Of a DNA stretch of 64,000 nucleotides, positions 8,199 through 17,195 are shown piece by piece. Position 1 is the stretch's first letter, and each line of letters begins with the position of its first letter. A program made the translations under genes and the position numbers. Location: assembly GCF_029893635.1 (NCBI RefSeq), contig NZ_JARXYR010000002.1, positions 1,339,001 to 1,403,000 on the forward strand, given 5' to 3'. The stretch is from Variovorax sp. TBS-050B (GTDB lineage: Bacteria; Pseudomonadota; Gammaproteobacteria; Burkholderiales; Burkholderiaceae_C). The notes under the pieces are model-generated. The model was not told where the DNA came from, did no database searches, and was given only the letters and a program-made list of their open reading frames with translations.

Positions 8199-9083
8199 AT
8201 GCATCCTGTTCTCAAGCTGATCCAGACCCGCACCCAGGGCTCGGCGCAAGTGACCGCGCTGCCCGGGACCACGCCGCTGGTGCTCGACTCGCCGCACAGC
8301 GGCACCGCATACCCGGCGGACTTCCGCTCGGTGCGCGACCTGGCGACGCTGCGCCGCGCCGAGGACACGCACGTCGAGAAGCTCTACGCCTTCGCGCCCG
8401 ACATGGGCGTGGCGTGGATCGAGGCCCACTTCCCGCGCAGCTACCTCGACGCGAACCGCGACCTCACCGAACTCGACACCACCATGCTCGACGGCCCCTG
8501 GGACGGGCCGCTGTCGGACGACCCACGCGTGCTGTCGAAGGTGCGGCTCGGCAAGGGCCTGGTCTGGAAGCTCACCGACGAGGGCGAGCCGATCTACGAC
8601 CGGCGGCTCGGCGTGGACGAGGTGCGCGCGCGCATCGACCAGTGCTGGCGGCCCTACCACGCGGCCGTGGCCGAGGCGATCGACGCGGCGCATGCGCGGC
8701 ACGGCTACAGCATCCACATCAACTGCCACTCGATGCCGGCCGTCGCGGGCAGCCATGCGACCGACTTCCCCGGCGTGGCGCATGCCGACTTCGTGATCGG
8801 CGACCGCGACGGCAGCACCGCCGACCCGGCGCTGTCGCAGCGCATCTGCGCGCACCTGCGCGCGCGCGGCTACAGCGTCGACTACAACCATCCGTACAAG
8901 GGCGTCGAACTGGTGCGGCGCAACGGGCGGCCCGCGACGCACCGGCACAGCATCCAGGTCGAGATCAATCGCAAGCTCTACATGGACGAGGCCACGCTCG
9001 CGCTCGACGAGGCGAACGCCGCGCGGCTGCAGGCGGACCTGCGATCGATGGTCGAGATGCTGCTCGCCACCGATCCGCGCTGA
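8199..9083 (+). CDS. N-formylglutamate amidohydrolase family protein
   Basis: A 294-residue cytoplasmic hydrolase of the N-formylglutamate amidohydrolase family, zinc enzymes that split N-formyl-L-glutamate into formate and glutamate as the last step of one histidine-degradation route. Visible signatures are LVLDSPHSGTAYP near the N terminus, the acid-rich DANRDLTELD segment, SIHINCHSMP and the late QVEINRKLYMDE. No other hut genes are in the window, so it may instead act on a related N-acyl amino acid taken up via the receptor encoded just upstream. The ATG at 8199 matches the family start and lies 8 bases after the receptor stop. Confidence 0.85.
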   Translation: MHPVLKLIQTRTQGSAQVTALPGTTPLVLDSPHSGTAYPADFRSVRDLATLRRAEDTHVEKLYAFAPDMGVAWIEAHFPRSYLDANRDLTELDTTMLDGPWDGPLSDDPRVLSKVRLGKGLVWKLTDEGEPIYDRRLGVDEVRARIDQCWRPYHAAVAEAIDAAHARHGYSIHINCHSMPAVAGSHATDFPGVAHADFVIGDRDGSTADPALSQRICAHLRARGYSVDYNHPYKGVELVRRNGRPATHRHSIQVEINRKLYMDEATLALDEANAARLQADLRSMVEMLLATDPR

Positions 9084-9142
9084 GGCATAACAACCCTGAG
9101 GCCGCCGGGGGGTGTGGCGGCGCGGCCGGCGCCGCGCCGGCC

Positions 9143-9148
9143 TATAGT
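9143..9148 (+). promoter_or_regulatory. Possible -10 element for small lipoprotein gene
   Basis: TATAGT matches five of six positions of the -10 consensus, 33 bases before the GTG start of the small lipoprotein. No convincing -35 was found. Confidence 0.35.
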
Positions 9149-9181
9149 GGCCGCCAGTCCCACCATTGCCTGGAGTTTTCC

Positions 9182-9361
9182 GTGAAGCCATTCATTGCAG
9201 CCGTCCTTGCCCTCGCGATCGGTGCCCTGGCGGCGGGCTGCGCCGGCACGGGGTCGGCGGGCGGCAGCGACCGCGCGGCCTCGTCCGGCAGCGGCGTGAC
9301 GGTGTTCGGCACCATCGACGCCGGCGTCAGCGGCACGACGAACCGCTCGGACCGCCGCTAG
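9182..9361 (+). CDS. Small predicted lipoprotein
   Basis: A 59-residue protein starting at GTG, preceded by GGAG at a suitable distance. The N terminus is a lipoprotein signal, KPFIAAVLALAIGALAAGC, with lipobox LAAGC, so the mature peptide of about 40 residues would be lipid-anchored in the envelope. The mature part is Gly/Ser-rich and ends in GVTVFGTIDAGVSGTTNRSDRR. The VTVFGTIDAGV piece resembles the first beta strand of Gram-negative porins (YGxxDAG), which may be chance. Function unknown. Confidence 0.6.
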   Translation: MKPFIAAVLALAIGALAAGCAGTGSAGGSDRAASSGSGVTVFGTIDAGVSGTTNRSDRR

Positions 9362-9374
9362 GCGGCCGACCGGC

Positions 9375-10304
9375 TCAGCGCCGCAGCAGCGCCTGGCGCA
9401 GCACCCGCGCCGCGCGGTCGCGGATGCGGCCGGGCCCGCTGTCGGGCGCGGTGCGCGGCGCCACCTTCGCGGTCGCGCAGGCCCAGAGGAAGTCGTGCAG
9501 GATCGGCGTGTCGTCCACCGTGTCGGTGCCGCCGTACTTGTGGAATTCGGGGTGCCACTGCGTGGCGGAGATGTAGCTGCGGCCCTTGTCGGGCCGGCGG
9601 CGGATCGCCTCGGGCACGCGGTCGGGCAGGCTCCAGGCCTCGACCTCGAAGCCGGGCGCGAGGTCCTTCACGCCCTGGTGGTGGATGCTGTTGACGCGCG
9701 CCGTCCGCACCTCGGGATAGAGCTTCGCGAGGCGCGTGCCTTCGACGATCTCGATGTCGTGGAAGTTCTGGTCGTAGGTCACCGGATCGCGGTGCCGCTG
9801 CGTCTGCGGATGCTGGTGCTGCGCCTCGATGTCCTGGTAGAGCGTGCCGCCGAAGGCCACGTTGATCAGCTGCAGGCCGCGGCACACGCCGAAGATCGGC
9901 TTGCCGGCCTGTTCGAAGGCCTCGACGAGCGCGAGGTCGTAGAGGTCGCGGATGCGGTCGCCGACCCAGGCGTCCTTGAGCGGCACCTCGCCGTAGCTGC
10001 CGGGCCAGACGTCGGCGCCGCCGTGCATCACCACGCCGTCGAGCCACTCGGCATAGTGCGAGAGCTTGGTGTCGCCGCGCGCGGTCTCGCCGGTGGGGCA
10101 GGGCACCATCACCACCATCGCGCCCGCGGACATGAGCCAGTGGGCGATGGATTGCTCGACGTACTGCAGCGTCTTGTTGGTGAACAGCGATCGCGCCGGG
10201 TCCGCATGCGAGAAGCAGGCGGAGAGACCGATCTTCAGCCGGGCAGCGACGGGTTGGGGCATCTCGGAGCGAGCAGGGCGTGCAAAGCGGAAAGGAAAGT
10301 CCAT
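9375..10304 (-). CDS. Class I glutamine amidotransferase-like gamma-glutamyl hydrolase (PuuD type)
   Basis: A 309-residue member of the C26 peptidase/PuuD family, which hydrolyses gamma-glutamyl amides such as gamma-glutamyl-GABA in putrescine breakdown. The nucleophile Cys141 lies in FGVCRGLQLINV, and His251/Glu253 of QWHPE complete the triad. GADVWPGSYGE replaces the usual GGxDxxPxxY loop with small changes. The annotated ATG gives a longer N terminus; an internal ATG (MPQPVAARLKIGL, 14 codons on) is an alternative. It is convergent with the small lipoprotein gene. Substrate is uncertain: gamma-glutamylated polyamines are plausible but no puu pathway genes are adjacent. Confidence 0.85.
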   Translation of the reverse strand: MDFPFRFARPARSEMPQPVAARLKIGLSACFSHADPARSLFTNKTLQYVEQSIAHWLMSAGAMVVMVPCPTGETARGDTKLSHYAEWLDGVVMHGGADVWPGSYGEVPLKDAWVGDRIRDLYDLALVEAFEQAGKPIFGVCRGLQLINVAFGGTLYQDIEAQHQHPQTQRHRDPVTYDQNFHDIEIVEGTRLAKLYPEVRTARVNSIHHQGVKDLAPGFEVEAWSLPDRVPEAIRRRPDKGRSYISATQWHPEFHKYGGTDTVDDTPILHDFLWACATAKVAPRTAPDSGPGRIRDRAARVLRQALLRR

Positions 10305-10390
10305 TGTGGCGCTTTGGCCTCTCGCCGCGGGTCGGACGAAACGCCAAGTATGCTTTCAACGCCGCCACGACCGACAAGGAAGACAAAGCC

Positions 10391-11446
10391 ATGAAGACCA
10401 TCCAGGGCCCGGCCATATTCCTGGCCCAGTTCGCCGGAGACCAGGCCCCGTTCAACTCGCTCGACGCCATTGCCGGCTGGGCCGCGGGCCTGGGCTACAA
10501 GGGCGTGCAGATCCCGAGCTGGGACGCGCGCCTGTTCGACCTGCGCCGCGCCGCCGAGAGCAGGACCTACTGCGACGAGGTCAAGGGCATGCTCGCCGGC
10601 CACGGCCTGCAGATCACCGAGCTCTCGACTCACCTGCAGGGCCAGCTGGTGGCGGTGCACCCGGCCTACGACGCCGGCTTCGACGGCTTCGCGGCGCCCG
10701 AGGTGCGCGGCGACCCGGTGCGGCGCCAGCAATGGGCGGTGGAACAGCTGCACCTCGCGGCCCGGGCCTCGGCCAACCTGGGGCTGCGCGCGCACGCGAC
10801 CTTCTCGGGCGCGCTCGCCTGGCCCTACCTCTATTCGTGGCCGCCGCGGCCGCCGGGCCTGATCGAGGAGGCCTTCGACGAGCTCGCGCGCCGCTGGCGC
10901 CCGATCCTCGATGCCTTCGATGCGGCGGGCGTGGACGTGGGCTACGAGATCCACCCCGGCGAAGACCTGCACGACGGGGTGAGCTACGAGATGTTTCTGG
11001 AGCGCGTGAACAACCATCCGCGCGCCTGCCTGCTGTACGACCCGAGCCACTTCATGCTGCAGCAGCTCGACTACCTGGCCTACATCGACCACTACCACGA
11101 GCGCATCAAGATCTTCCACGTCAAGGACGCCGAGTTCAATCCGACCGGCAAGCAGGGCGTCTACGGCGGCTTCCAGAGCTGGATCAACCGGGCCGGGCGC
11201 TTCCGCTCGCTGGGCGACGGGCAGGTCGACTTCGGCGCGATCTTCTCCAAGATGGCGCAGTACGACTTCCCCGGCTGGGCGGTGCTCGAGTGGGAATGCT
11301 GCATCAAGCATCCCGAGGATGGCGCGCGCGAGGGCGCGAAATTCATCGCCGACCACATCATCCGCGTGGCCGACCGGGCCTTCGACGATTTCGCGGCGGG
11401 CGGTGTCGACGTCGCGGGGAACCGCCGCACCCTGGGCCTGGCCTGA
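10391..11446 (+). CDS. Sugar phosphate isomerase/epimerase family protein (xylose-isomerase-like TIM barrel)
   Basis: A 351-residue AP-endonuclease-2/xylose-isomerase-like TIM barrel. Metal-binding and catalytic positions expected at strand ends are visible as YEIHPGED, YDPSHFM, FHVKDAEF and VLEWECC. Such proteins isomerise or epimerise sugars, inositols or hydroxy-acids with a divalent metal. The ATG is preceded by AAGGAAGA at good spacing. It stands alone between a divergent amidotransferase-type gene and infA, so context does not reveal the sugar. A GC-rich palindrome directly after the stop (11450-11465) could end transcription but has no U-tract. Confidence 0.87.
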   Translation: MKTIQGPAIFLAQFAGDQAPFNSLDAIAGWAAGLGYKGVQIPSWDARLFDLRRAAESRTYCDEVKGMLAGHGLQITELSTHLQGQLVAVHPAYDAGFDGFAAPEVRGDPVRRQQWAVEQLHLAARASANLGLRAHATFSGALAWPYLYSWPPRPPGLIEEAFDELARRWRPILDAFDAAGVDVGYEIHPGEDLHDGVSYEMFLERVNNHPRACLLYDPSHFMLQQLDYLAYIDHYHERIKIFHVKDAEFNPTGKQGVYGGFQSWINRAGRFRSLGDGQVDFGAIFSKMAQYDFPGWAVLEWECCIKHPEDGAREGAKFIADHIIRVADRAFDDFAAGGVDVAGNRRTLGLA

Positions 11447-11463
11447 GCCGCGCCCGCGCGGGC

Positions 11464-11480
11464 GCTATCCTGTCGATAGC
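11464..11480. other. Short perfect hairpin in the gap before infA
   Basis: GCTATC-CTGTC-GATAGC is a perfect 6-bp inverted repeat. It lies between the TIM-barrel gene and the infA promoter and could be an operator or a weak transcription end; nothing in the sequence decides which. Confidence 0.35.
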
Positions 11481-11551
11481 AAAAGGGGCACGGGCGGCGC
11501 GCGTCTGCATTCCGCCACGCGCTCGACAAGCAACTGTCATGCCTCGCGGGC

Positions 11552-11557
11552 TATAAT
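11552..11557 (+). promoter_or_regulatory. Consensus -10 (TATAAT) of the infA transcript
   Basis: A perfect TATAAT in an otherwise very GC-rich stretch. The best-matching upstream hexamer, TCGACA, is about 23 bases away, too far for an ordinary -35, so the promoter may be -10-driven or activated. Initiation would be expected near 11564. Confidence 0.65.
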
Positions 11558-11563
11558 GTCGGG

Positions 11564-11844
11564 TTCGTTTCGATGACCACGACGAAGTTATTCGTCAACC
11601 GCCGGCCTGCGCACTTTGGCCCGGGCCGGTTTCACAGTGTGTTGGAGCGCCAGACCGGGCGCCCATGATTGCCACCACTGCCTTCGTTCTTGTTGAAGCG
11701 AATAGCGCCTCCGCCGCCCCGCGGTGGCGCGAAGACAAGCGGCCCTGCCACGGCGCGTTCGCGCTGCCGGGCTCCGGCCGAAGAAACAATGACGCTGGAT
11801 TTCATCTCCAACACACTTATCGGACGACTCAGAGGTAATCGCAC
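11564..11844 (+). promoter_or_regulatory. Long structured 5' leader of infA
   Basis: About 280 bases separate the TATAAT from the infA start, unusually long. The leader can form at least three hairpins: GACGAA-GTTA-TTCGTC (11581-11596), CCGGCC pairing with GGCCGG (11602-11629), and GCGCC with GGCGC (about 11648-11662). It ends in AGAGGT, a ribosome-binding site for infA. It may also hold a 57-codon frame starting at 11665 whose TAA (11836-11838) overlaps that site. Long folded leaders are a feature of cold-shock messages, which would suit translation factor IF-1; that role is inference. Confidence 0.5.
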
Positions 11845-12117
11845 ATGCCCAAGGAAGAACTGATCGAAATGAACGGCGCAGTGACCGAGGTCCTGCCCGA
11901 CTCGCGCTACCGCGTCACGCTCGACAACGGCCATCAGCTGATCGCCTACAGCGGCGGCAAGATGCGCAAGCACCACATCCGCATCCTCGCGGGCGACAAG
12001 GTCTCGCTCGAACTCTCGCCCTACGACCTGACCAAGGGTCGCATCACCTTCCGCCACCTGGAGCGCCGCGGCCCCCCGCCGACCAACTCCGGCAACAACA
12101 ACACGCCCCGCCGCTGA
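11845..12117 (+). CDS. infA: Translation initiation factor IF-1
   Basis: A 90-residue S1/OB-fold protein that binds the ribosomal A site and helps IF-2 and IF-3 choose the start codon. The family sequence is clear: [43 protein letters not shown] and [15 protein letters not shown]. It is somewhat longer than the usual 72 residues because of a Pro/Asn-rich tail ([13 protein letters not shown]). It lies alone rather than in the ribosomal-protein operon, followed by a terminator, as expected for one of the two infA copies that many Burkholderiales carry; a second copy elsewhere cannot be checked here. Confidence 0.95.
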   Translation: MPKEELIEMNGAVTEVLPDSRYRVTLDNGHQLIAYSGGKMRKHHIRILAGDKVSLELSPYDLTKGRITFRHLERRGPPPTNSGNNNTPRR

Positions 12118-12130
12118 TCCGCGACCGACG

Positions 12131-12181
12131 AAAGGGCCTTGCGGCGCCCCGCGACGGGTGCTCGGCAAGGCCTTTTGGTTT
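12131..12181 (+). terminator. Rho-independent terminator after infA
   Basis: A stem of about 12 bp (AAAGGGCCTTGC with GCAAGGCCTTTT, one mismatch) around a 22-base GC-rich loop, followed by a T-rich run. It ends the infA transcript just before dbpA. Confidence 0.75.
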
Positions 12182-12208
12182 TTGCGGTCCTCATTCGGCT
12201 GCCGAACG

Positions 12209-13642
<1,434 letters not shown>

Positions 13643-13737
13643 ATCCCCGTCATGCTGCTTGCTTTGGCTTGTGGCAGGCAAAATCCCCGATGTGGCCTAA
13701 TTGCGCCTCGAACATCATTTTTCATCCGAGCTTTTCC

Positions 13738-13908
13738 ATGCCCAAGAAAATCCGTACCGAAGCCGACCGTCTCGCCAGCCCCAAGCCGACGCCCATGCCC
13801 GGCTTCACCCTGCCGCGCTCCGGTGGCGGCCAGAAGGTCAGCCTGGAACGCGGCACCGCGACGCGCAGCAAGAAGAACCCCGGCAAGCGCGCCAAGAAGG
13901 GCGGCTGA
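13738..13908 (+). CDS. Small basic protein of unknown function
   Basis: A 56-residue, strongly basic protein (start PKKIRTEADR, end KKNPGKRAKKGG). It has no hydrophobic segment and is rich in Lys, Arg, Pro and Gly, suggesting an unfolded nucleic-acid or ribosome-associated peptide. A terminator follows about 30 bases after the stop, supporting a real transcript, but the ribosome-binding site is weak. I do not recognise a family. Confidence 0.55.
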   Translation: MPKKIRTEADRLASPKPTPMPGFTLPRSGGGQKVSLERGTATRSKKNPGKRAKKGG

Positions 13909-13940
13909 TCCGCCTGCGACGGCTCGCAGGAGCCTCGACG

Positions 13941-13963
13941 AACGCGCCCCCGGGGCGCGTTTT
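13941..13963 (+). terminator. Rho-independent terminator
   Basis: ACGCGCCCC and GGGGCGCGT pair perfectly around a minimal loop and are followed by TTT, 32 bases after the small basic gene. Confidence 0.75.
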
Positions 13964-13999
13964 GTCATTGGAAAGCCCCTGAATCCCACCGGCCCCGCG

Positions 14000-14323
14000 A
14001 TGTCCGACGACAACCAGATCCACATTCCGCCCTCGTTCTTCGCGGTCTACAGCGATGCGCGCCAGCGCCTGCTGGCCCCCATCGGCGTGGTGCGCGAGCG
14101 CTACGAGGTCTGCGAGGACCTGGCCAACCACCTCGTGGCGCATGCGCAGATCCAGCACCACACCGAGGTGCCGGTCGAGCGCGAGATCCTGCGCCGCATC
14201 CATGCGGGCCTCTCCACGCCCGAGGCCGGCGTGTCGGCCGCCGAGGCCGAGTGGATCGTGCAGCGGCTCGCCGAGCTGCTCGGCTGGCCCGCACCCGAGC
14301 CGGCGGCGCCCGCGGACGACTGA
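14000..14323 (+). CDS. Conserved-type hypothetical protein
   Basis: A 107-residue soluble, acidic protein with no signal peptide or membrane segment. It appears helical, with a middle region (VVRERYEVCEDLANHLVAHAQ) and a Pro/Ala-rich end (APEPAAPADD). I recall similar short proteins in Comamonadaceae without an assigned role. It is convergent with a LysR gene, six bases away. Confidence 0.7.
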   Translation: MSDDNQIHIPPSFFAVYSDARQRLLAPIGVVRERYEVCEDLANHLVAHAQIQHHTEVPVEREILRRIHAGLSTPEAGVSAAEAEWIVQRLAELLGWPAPEPAAPADD

Positions 14324-14329
14324 GCGCGC

Positions 14330-15217
14330 TCAGGGCGGCGAAAACCGCTCGCGCAGGAAATCGACGAAGGCGCGCGTCTTCGCCGCGAGGTGGCGCGACG
14401 GATACACCGCGTAGACCGGCGTCCGGTCGGCCTCCCAGTCCTCGAGCACCGCCTGCAGCCGCCCTTCGGCCAGCGCCTGCTGCACGTAGATGCGCGGCAT
14501 CAGGCTGAGGCCGAAGCCCGCGAGCAGCGCGTCGCGCACCGCCAGGCTGGAGCTGACCTTGTAGCGCCCGTCGATCGGCACCGCGACGCTGCGGCCCGCG
14601 CGCGTGAAGGTCCACCTGTGCGCATGGCCCGACAGCGTGAACTGCACGCAGTCGTGCGCCTTGAGGTCCTCCGGCTCGCCGGGCCGGCCGAAGCGCTCGA
14701 AATACGCCGGCGCGCCGCAGACCACGTGCGTCATCGTCATCAGCTCGCGCGCGACGAGGCTGGAATCCTCCAGCCGGTCGCTGCCGCGGATCGCGAGGTC
14801 GTAGCCCTCGCCGACCAGATCGGCGCGGCTGTCCTGCAGGTCGAGTTCGAGCCGCAGGTTCGGATGGCGCGCCAGGAACTGCGGAATGTGCGGCGAGATG
14901 CAGGTCAGCGCGAAGGTCAGCGGCGCGCTCACGCGCAGCACGCCGCCGGGGCTGGCGCCCATCGGCGCGAGCGCGGCATCGGCCTCGGCAAGCTCGTCGA
15001 GGATGCGCGACAGGCGCGCGTGGTAGGCCGCGCCGGCCTCGGTGAGGCTCATGCTGCGCGTGGTGCGGTTGATGAGGCGCACCTTCAGATGCGCCTCGAG
15101 TTCGGCGATGTTCTTGCTGACCGCCGCGGCCGACAGGCCCAGTTGCCGCGCGGCGCCCGCGAAGCTGCCGCTCGCGGCGGCGGTGCGGAAGACCTTGAGC
15201 GCGGTGAGATGGTCCAC
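14330..15217 (-). CDS. LysR-family transcriptional regulator
   Basis: A LysR regulator of about 295 residues with an N-terminal winged helix-turn-helix (SGSFAGAARQLGLSAAAVSKNIAELE) and a C-terminal effector domain. The frame is open further upstream to a TTG at 15247, but I prefer the GTG at 15217 because it yields the usual start (DHLTALKVFRTAA) and because the extra bases contain a palindrome that looks regulatory. It is divergent from an EamA-family exporter gene, the standard arrangement in which the regulator controls the exporter and itself in response to the exported compound. Confidence 0.87.
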   Translation of the reverse strand: MDHLTALKVFRTAAASGSFAGAARQLGLSAAAVSKNIAELEAHLKVRLINRTTRSMSLTEAGAAYHARLSRILDELAEADAALAPMGASPGGVLRVSAPLTFALTCISPHIPQFLARHPNLRLELDLQDSRADLVGEGYDLAIRGSDRLEDSSLVARELMTMTHVVCGAPAYFERFGRPGEPEDLKAHDCVQFTLSGHAHRWTFTRAGRSVAVPIDGRYKVSSSLAVRDALLAGFGLSLMPRIYVQQALAEGRLQAVLEDWEADRTPVYAVYPSRHLAAKTRAFVDFLRERFSPP

Positions 15218-15226
15218 GTGAATTGA

Positions 15227-15239
15227 CAACCATTGGTTG
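15227..15239. promoter_or_regulatory. Palindromic operator candidate of the LysR/EamA pair
   Basis: CAACCA-T-TGGTTG is a 13-bp inverted repeat flanked by TTGA and TCAA. A further half-like CAACCA lies nearer the EamA start (about 15267-15272). Both are placed to be bound by the divergent LysR protein. Confidence 0.5.
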
Positions 15240-15262
15240 AGGATCAATTCATTATTCGGCCA

Positions 15263-15291
15263 TTAACAACCAGGGGTCAACTCACTACAGT
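15263..15291 (+). promoter_or_regulatory. Promoter of the EamA gene, apparently leaderless
   Basis: TTAACA (15263-15268), a 17-base spacer and TACAGT (15286-15291) form a sigma70-like promoter. Only six bases separate the -10 from the ATG at 15298, and no ribosome-binding site is present, so the transcript should start at or next to the initiation codon. Confidence 0.5.
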
Positions 15292-15297
15292 CGACCC

Positions 15298-16185
15298 ATG
15301 ACCCGCCGCACCACCGACGTCCTGCTCACCGCCACCGCGCCCGCGATTTGGGGCAGCACCTACATCGTGACCACCGAGCTGCTGCCCGCCAACTACCCGC
15401 TCACGGTGGCGCTGCTGCGCGCGCTGCCGGCCGGGCTGTTGCTGCTGCTGATCGTGCGCCAGCTGCCTGCGCGCGCATGGTGGGGGCGCATCCTGGTGCT
15501 GGGCGCGCTGAACTTCTCCATCCTCTGGGCGATGCTGTTCCTCGCGGCCTACCGGCTGCCGGGCGGCGTGGCCGCGACCCTCACCTCGTTGCAGCCGCTG
15601 TTCGTGGTCTTCCTGGCCAGCCTGTTGCTCGGCGTGCCGGTGCGCGCGCTCGCGGTGGTGGCGGCGCTGGTCGGCATCGGCGGCGTCGCGCTGCTGGTGC
15701 TCACGCCGCAGGCGACGCTCGATGCGCTCGGCATCGCCGCCGCGCTGGCCGGCGCGGCCTCGATGGCGCTCGGCACGGTGCTGAGCCGGCGCTGGCAGCC
15801 GCCGGTCTCCGCGCTGACCTTCACGGCCTGGCAGCTGACCGCGGGCGGCCTGCTGCTGCTGCCGCTCGCGCTCTGGCTCGAACCGCCGCTGCCCGCGCTC
15901 ACGGCCGCCAACTGGATCGGCTTTGCATGGCTCGGCCTGATCGGCGCGGCGCTGACCTACATCGTCTGGTTCCGCGGCGTGGCGCGGCTGGAGCCTTCGG
16001 CCGTGGCGCCGCTGGCCTTCCTGAGCCCGGTGACGGCCGTGATCCTGGGCTGGGCGCTGCTGGGCCAGAGCCTCTCGGTGCCGCAGGTGGCGGGCATCCT
16101 GACGGTGATCGCGAGCATCTGGCTGAGCCAGCATGCGCAGCGCGGCGCCCCGCCGCCGGTGCTCGCGCGGCCCGCGGCGCGCTGA
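15298..16185 (+). CDS. EamA/DMT-superfamily transporter
   Basis: A 295-residue inner-membrane protein with about ten transmembrane helices arranged as two five-helix EamA repeats (first marked by APAIWGSTYIVTTELL, second by AALAGAASMALGTVLSRRW). Family members export amino acids, metabolites or drugs, often by proton exchange. The divergent LysR regulator implies induction by its substrate. The ligand cannot be read from sequence. Confidence 0.88.
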   Translation: MTRRTTDVLLTATAPAIWGSTYIVTTELLPANYPLTVALLRALPAGLLLLLIVRQLPARAWWGRILVLGALNFSILWAMLFLAAYRLPGGVAATLTSLQPLFVVFLASLLLGVPVRALAVVAALVGIGGVALLVLTPQATLDALGIAAALAGAASMALGTVLSRRWQPPVSALTFTAWQLTAGGLLLLPLALWLEPPLPALTAANWIGFAWLGLIGAALTYIVWFRGVARLEPSAVAPLAFLSPVTAVILGWALLGQSLSVPQVAGILTVIASIWLSQHAQRGAPPPVLARPAAR

Positions 16186-16187
16186 GT

Positions 16188-17120
16188 TCAGGCCGGCTGC
16201 GCCGCCGCCGCCCGCTTCAGCAGGCGGATGTAGCCGGGCTGCACCTCCATCTTCGCGGTGACGCCGCGGCGCTGCAGCAGCCGGTGCGCCCGGGGCAGGT
16301 TCCAGCACGGCAGGCTGGTGAACATGTGGTGCTCGCAGTGGTAGTTGACCCAGTAGGGCGCCACCAGCGCGCGTTCGAGCCAGCCCGCGTGCGTGGTGCG
16401 CGCCTGGCGCAGCGGATCGGGCTCGTCCTGGGCCACCAGCGCATGCTCGGCGATGTTGCGCACGCGGCTCACGAGCGGCAGCCAGGTCGCCATCGGCAGC
16501 AGCCACATCAGCAGCCATGCCCACCACACGCCGGCCGCCGCGAACGCGAGGAAGCCGAGCCCGTTGCCGACGAGGAAGCGCCGGTCCTTGGCGATCTCGC
16601 GGCCGAAGGCGCGCCAGGCGGACTCGCCGGCGGCGCGCGCGCGGATGCCGGCGGCGATGTGGCCGAAGCGCTGCCTGTAGAAGGTCTGGCCGCTGAGGTC
16701 GCGCACGACCTTGCGCCACATCGAGGCGCGCGTGATCGGGAAGGGCGCGGAGAGCACGAGGTCGGGGTCCTCGCGCTGCTGCACGAAGCGGTGGTGCTGC
16801 AGGTGGTAGGGCCGGTAGTCGCGCAGCGCGGGCGCGCAGAGCCAATGGCCGATCCAGTCGTTGAGCCCGCGGTGGCGGTGCAGGCTCGCATGGGCGGCGT
16901 CGTGCATGAGGACGAACAGGCCGAGCTGGCGCGCGCCGACGATCGGCACCACGAGCGGCACGGTCCAGGGCCAGGCGATGCCCGCGAGCATCGCGGCGCC
17001 GATCACGCCCCAGCAGTGCGCCACCAGCCACACGCCCCGCCACGACGAGCGCGCGGTCAGCGACCGCCATTCCTCGGCGGTGAAGAAGTCCTCGGGTCGG
17101 GCACGGGGCGCGGCGGCCAT
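16188..17120 (-). CDS. Fatty acid desaturase family protein
   Basis: A 310-residue membrane di-iron enzyme. The three histidine boxes are present: HDAAHAS, HLQHHRF (HxxHH) and HCEHH near the C terminus, with four hydrophobic segments between. Such enzymes use O2 and reductant to desaturate or hydroxylate acyl chains or carotenoid-like substrates in the inner membrane. The chosen start (MAAAPRARPEDFFT) removes 17 upstream residues that look non-coding. It is convergent with EamA by two bases and stands alone, so the acyl substrate and redox partner are unknown. Confidence 0.87.
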   Translation of the reverse strand: MAAAPRARPEDFFTAEEWRSLTARSSWRGVWLVAHCWGVIGAAMLAGIAWPWTVPLVVPIVGARQLGLFVLMHDAAHASLHRHRGLNDWIGHWLCAPALRDYRPYHLQHHRFVQQREDPDLVLSAPFPITRASMWRKVVRDLSGQTFYRQRFGHIAAGIRARAAGESAWRAFGREIAKDRRFLVGNGLGFLAFAAAGVWWAWLLMWLLPMATWLPLVSRVRNIAEHALVAQDEPDPLRQARTTHAGWLERALVAPYWVNYHCEHHMFTSLPCWNLPRAHRLLQRRGVTAKMEVQPGYIRLLKRAAAAQPA

Positions 17121-17195
17121 CGCGCCAGTATGCGCCGCGGACGCCCGCGCATCACGGGGACTTGCCCGCAAGGCGGCGCCGCGGCCCCGGTGGCG

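Noticed and set aside
15217..15247. TTG-started extension of the LysR gene
   Set aside because: The added ten residues lie over a palindrome and are absent from typical LysR starts; GTG at 15217 preferred.
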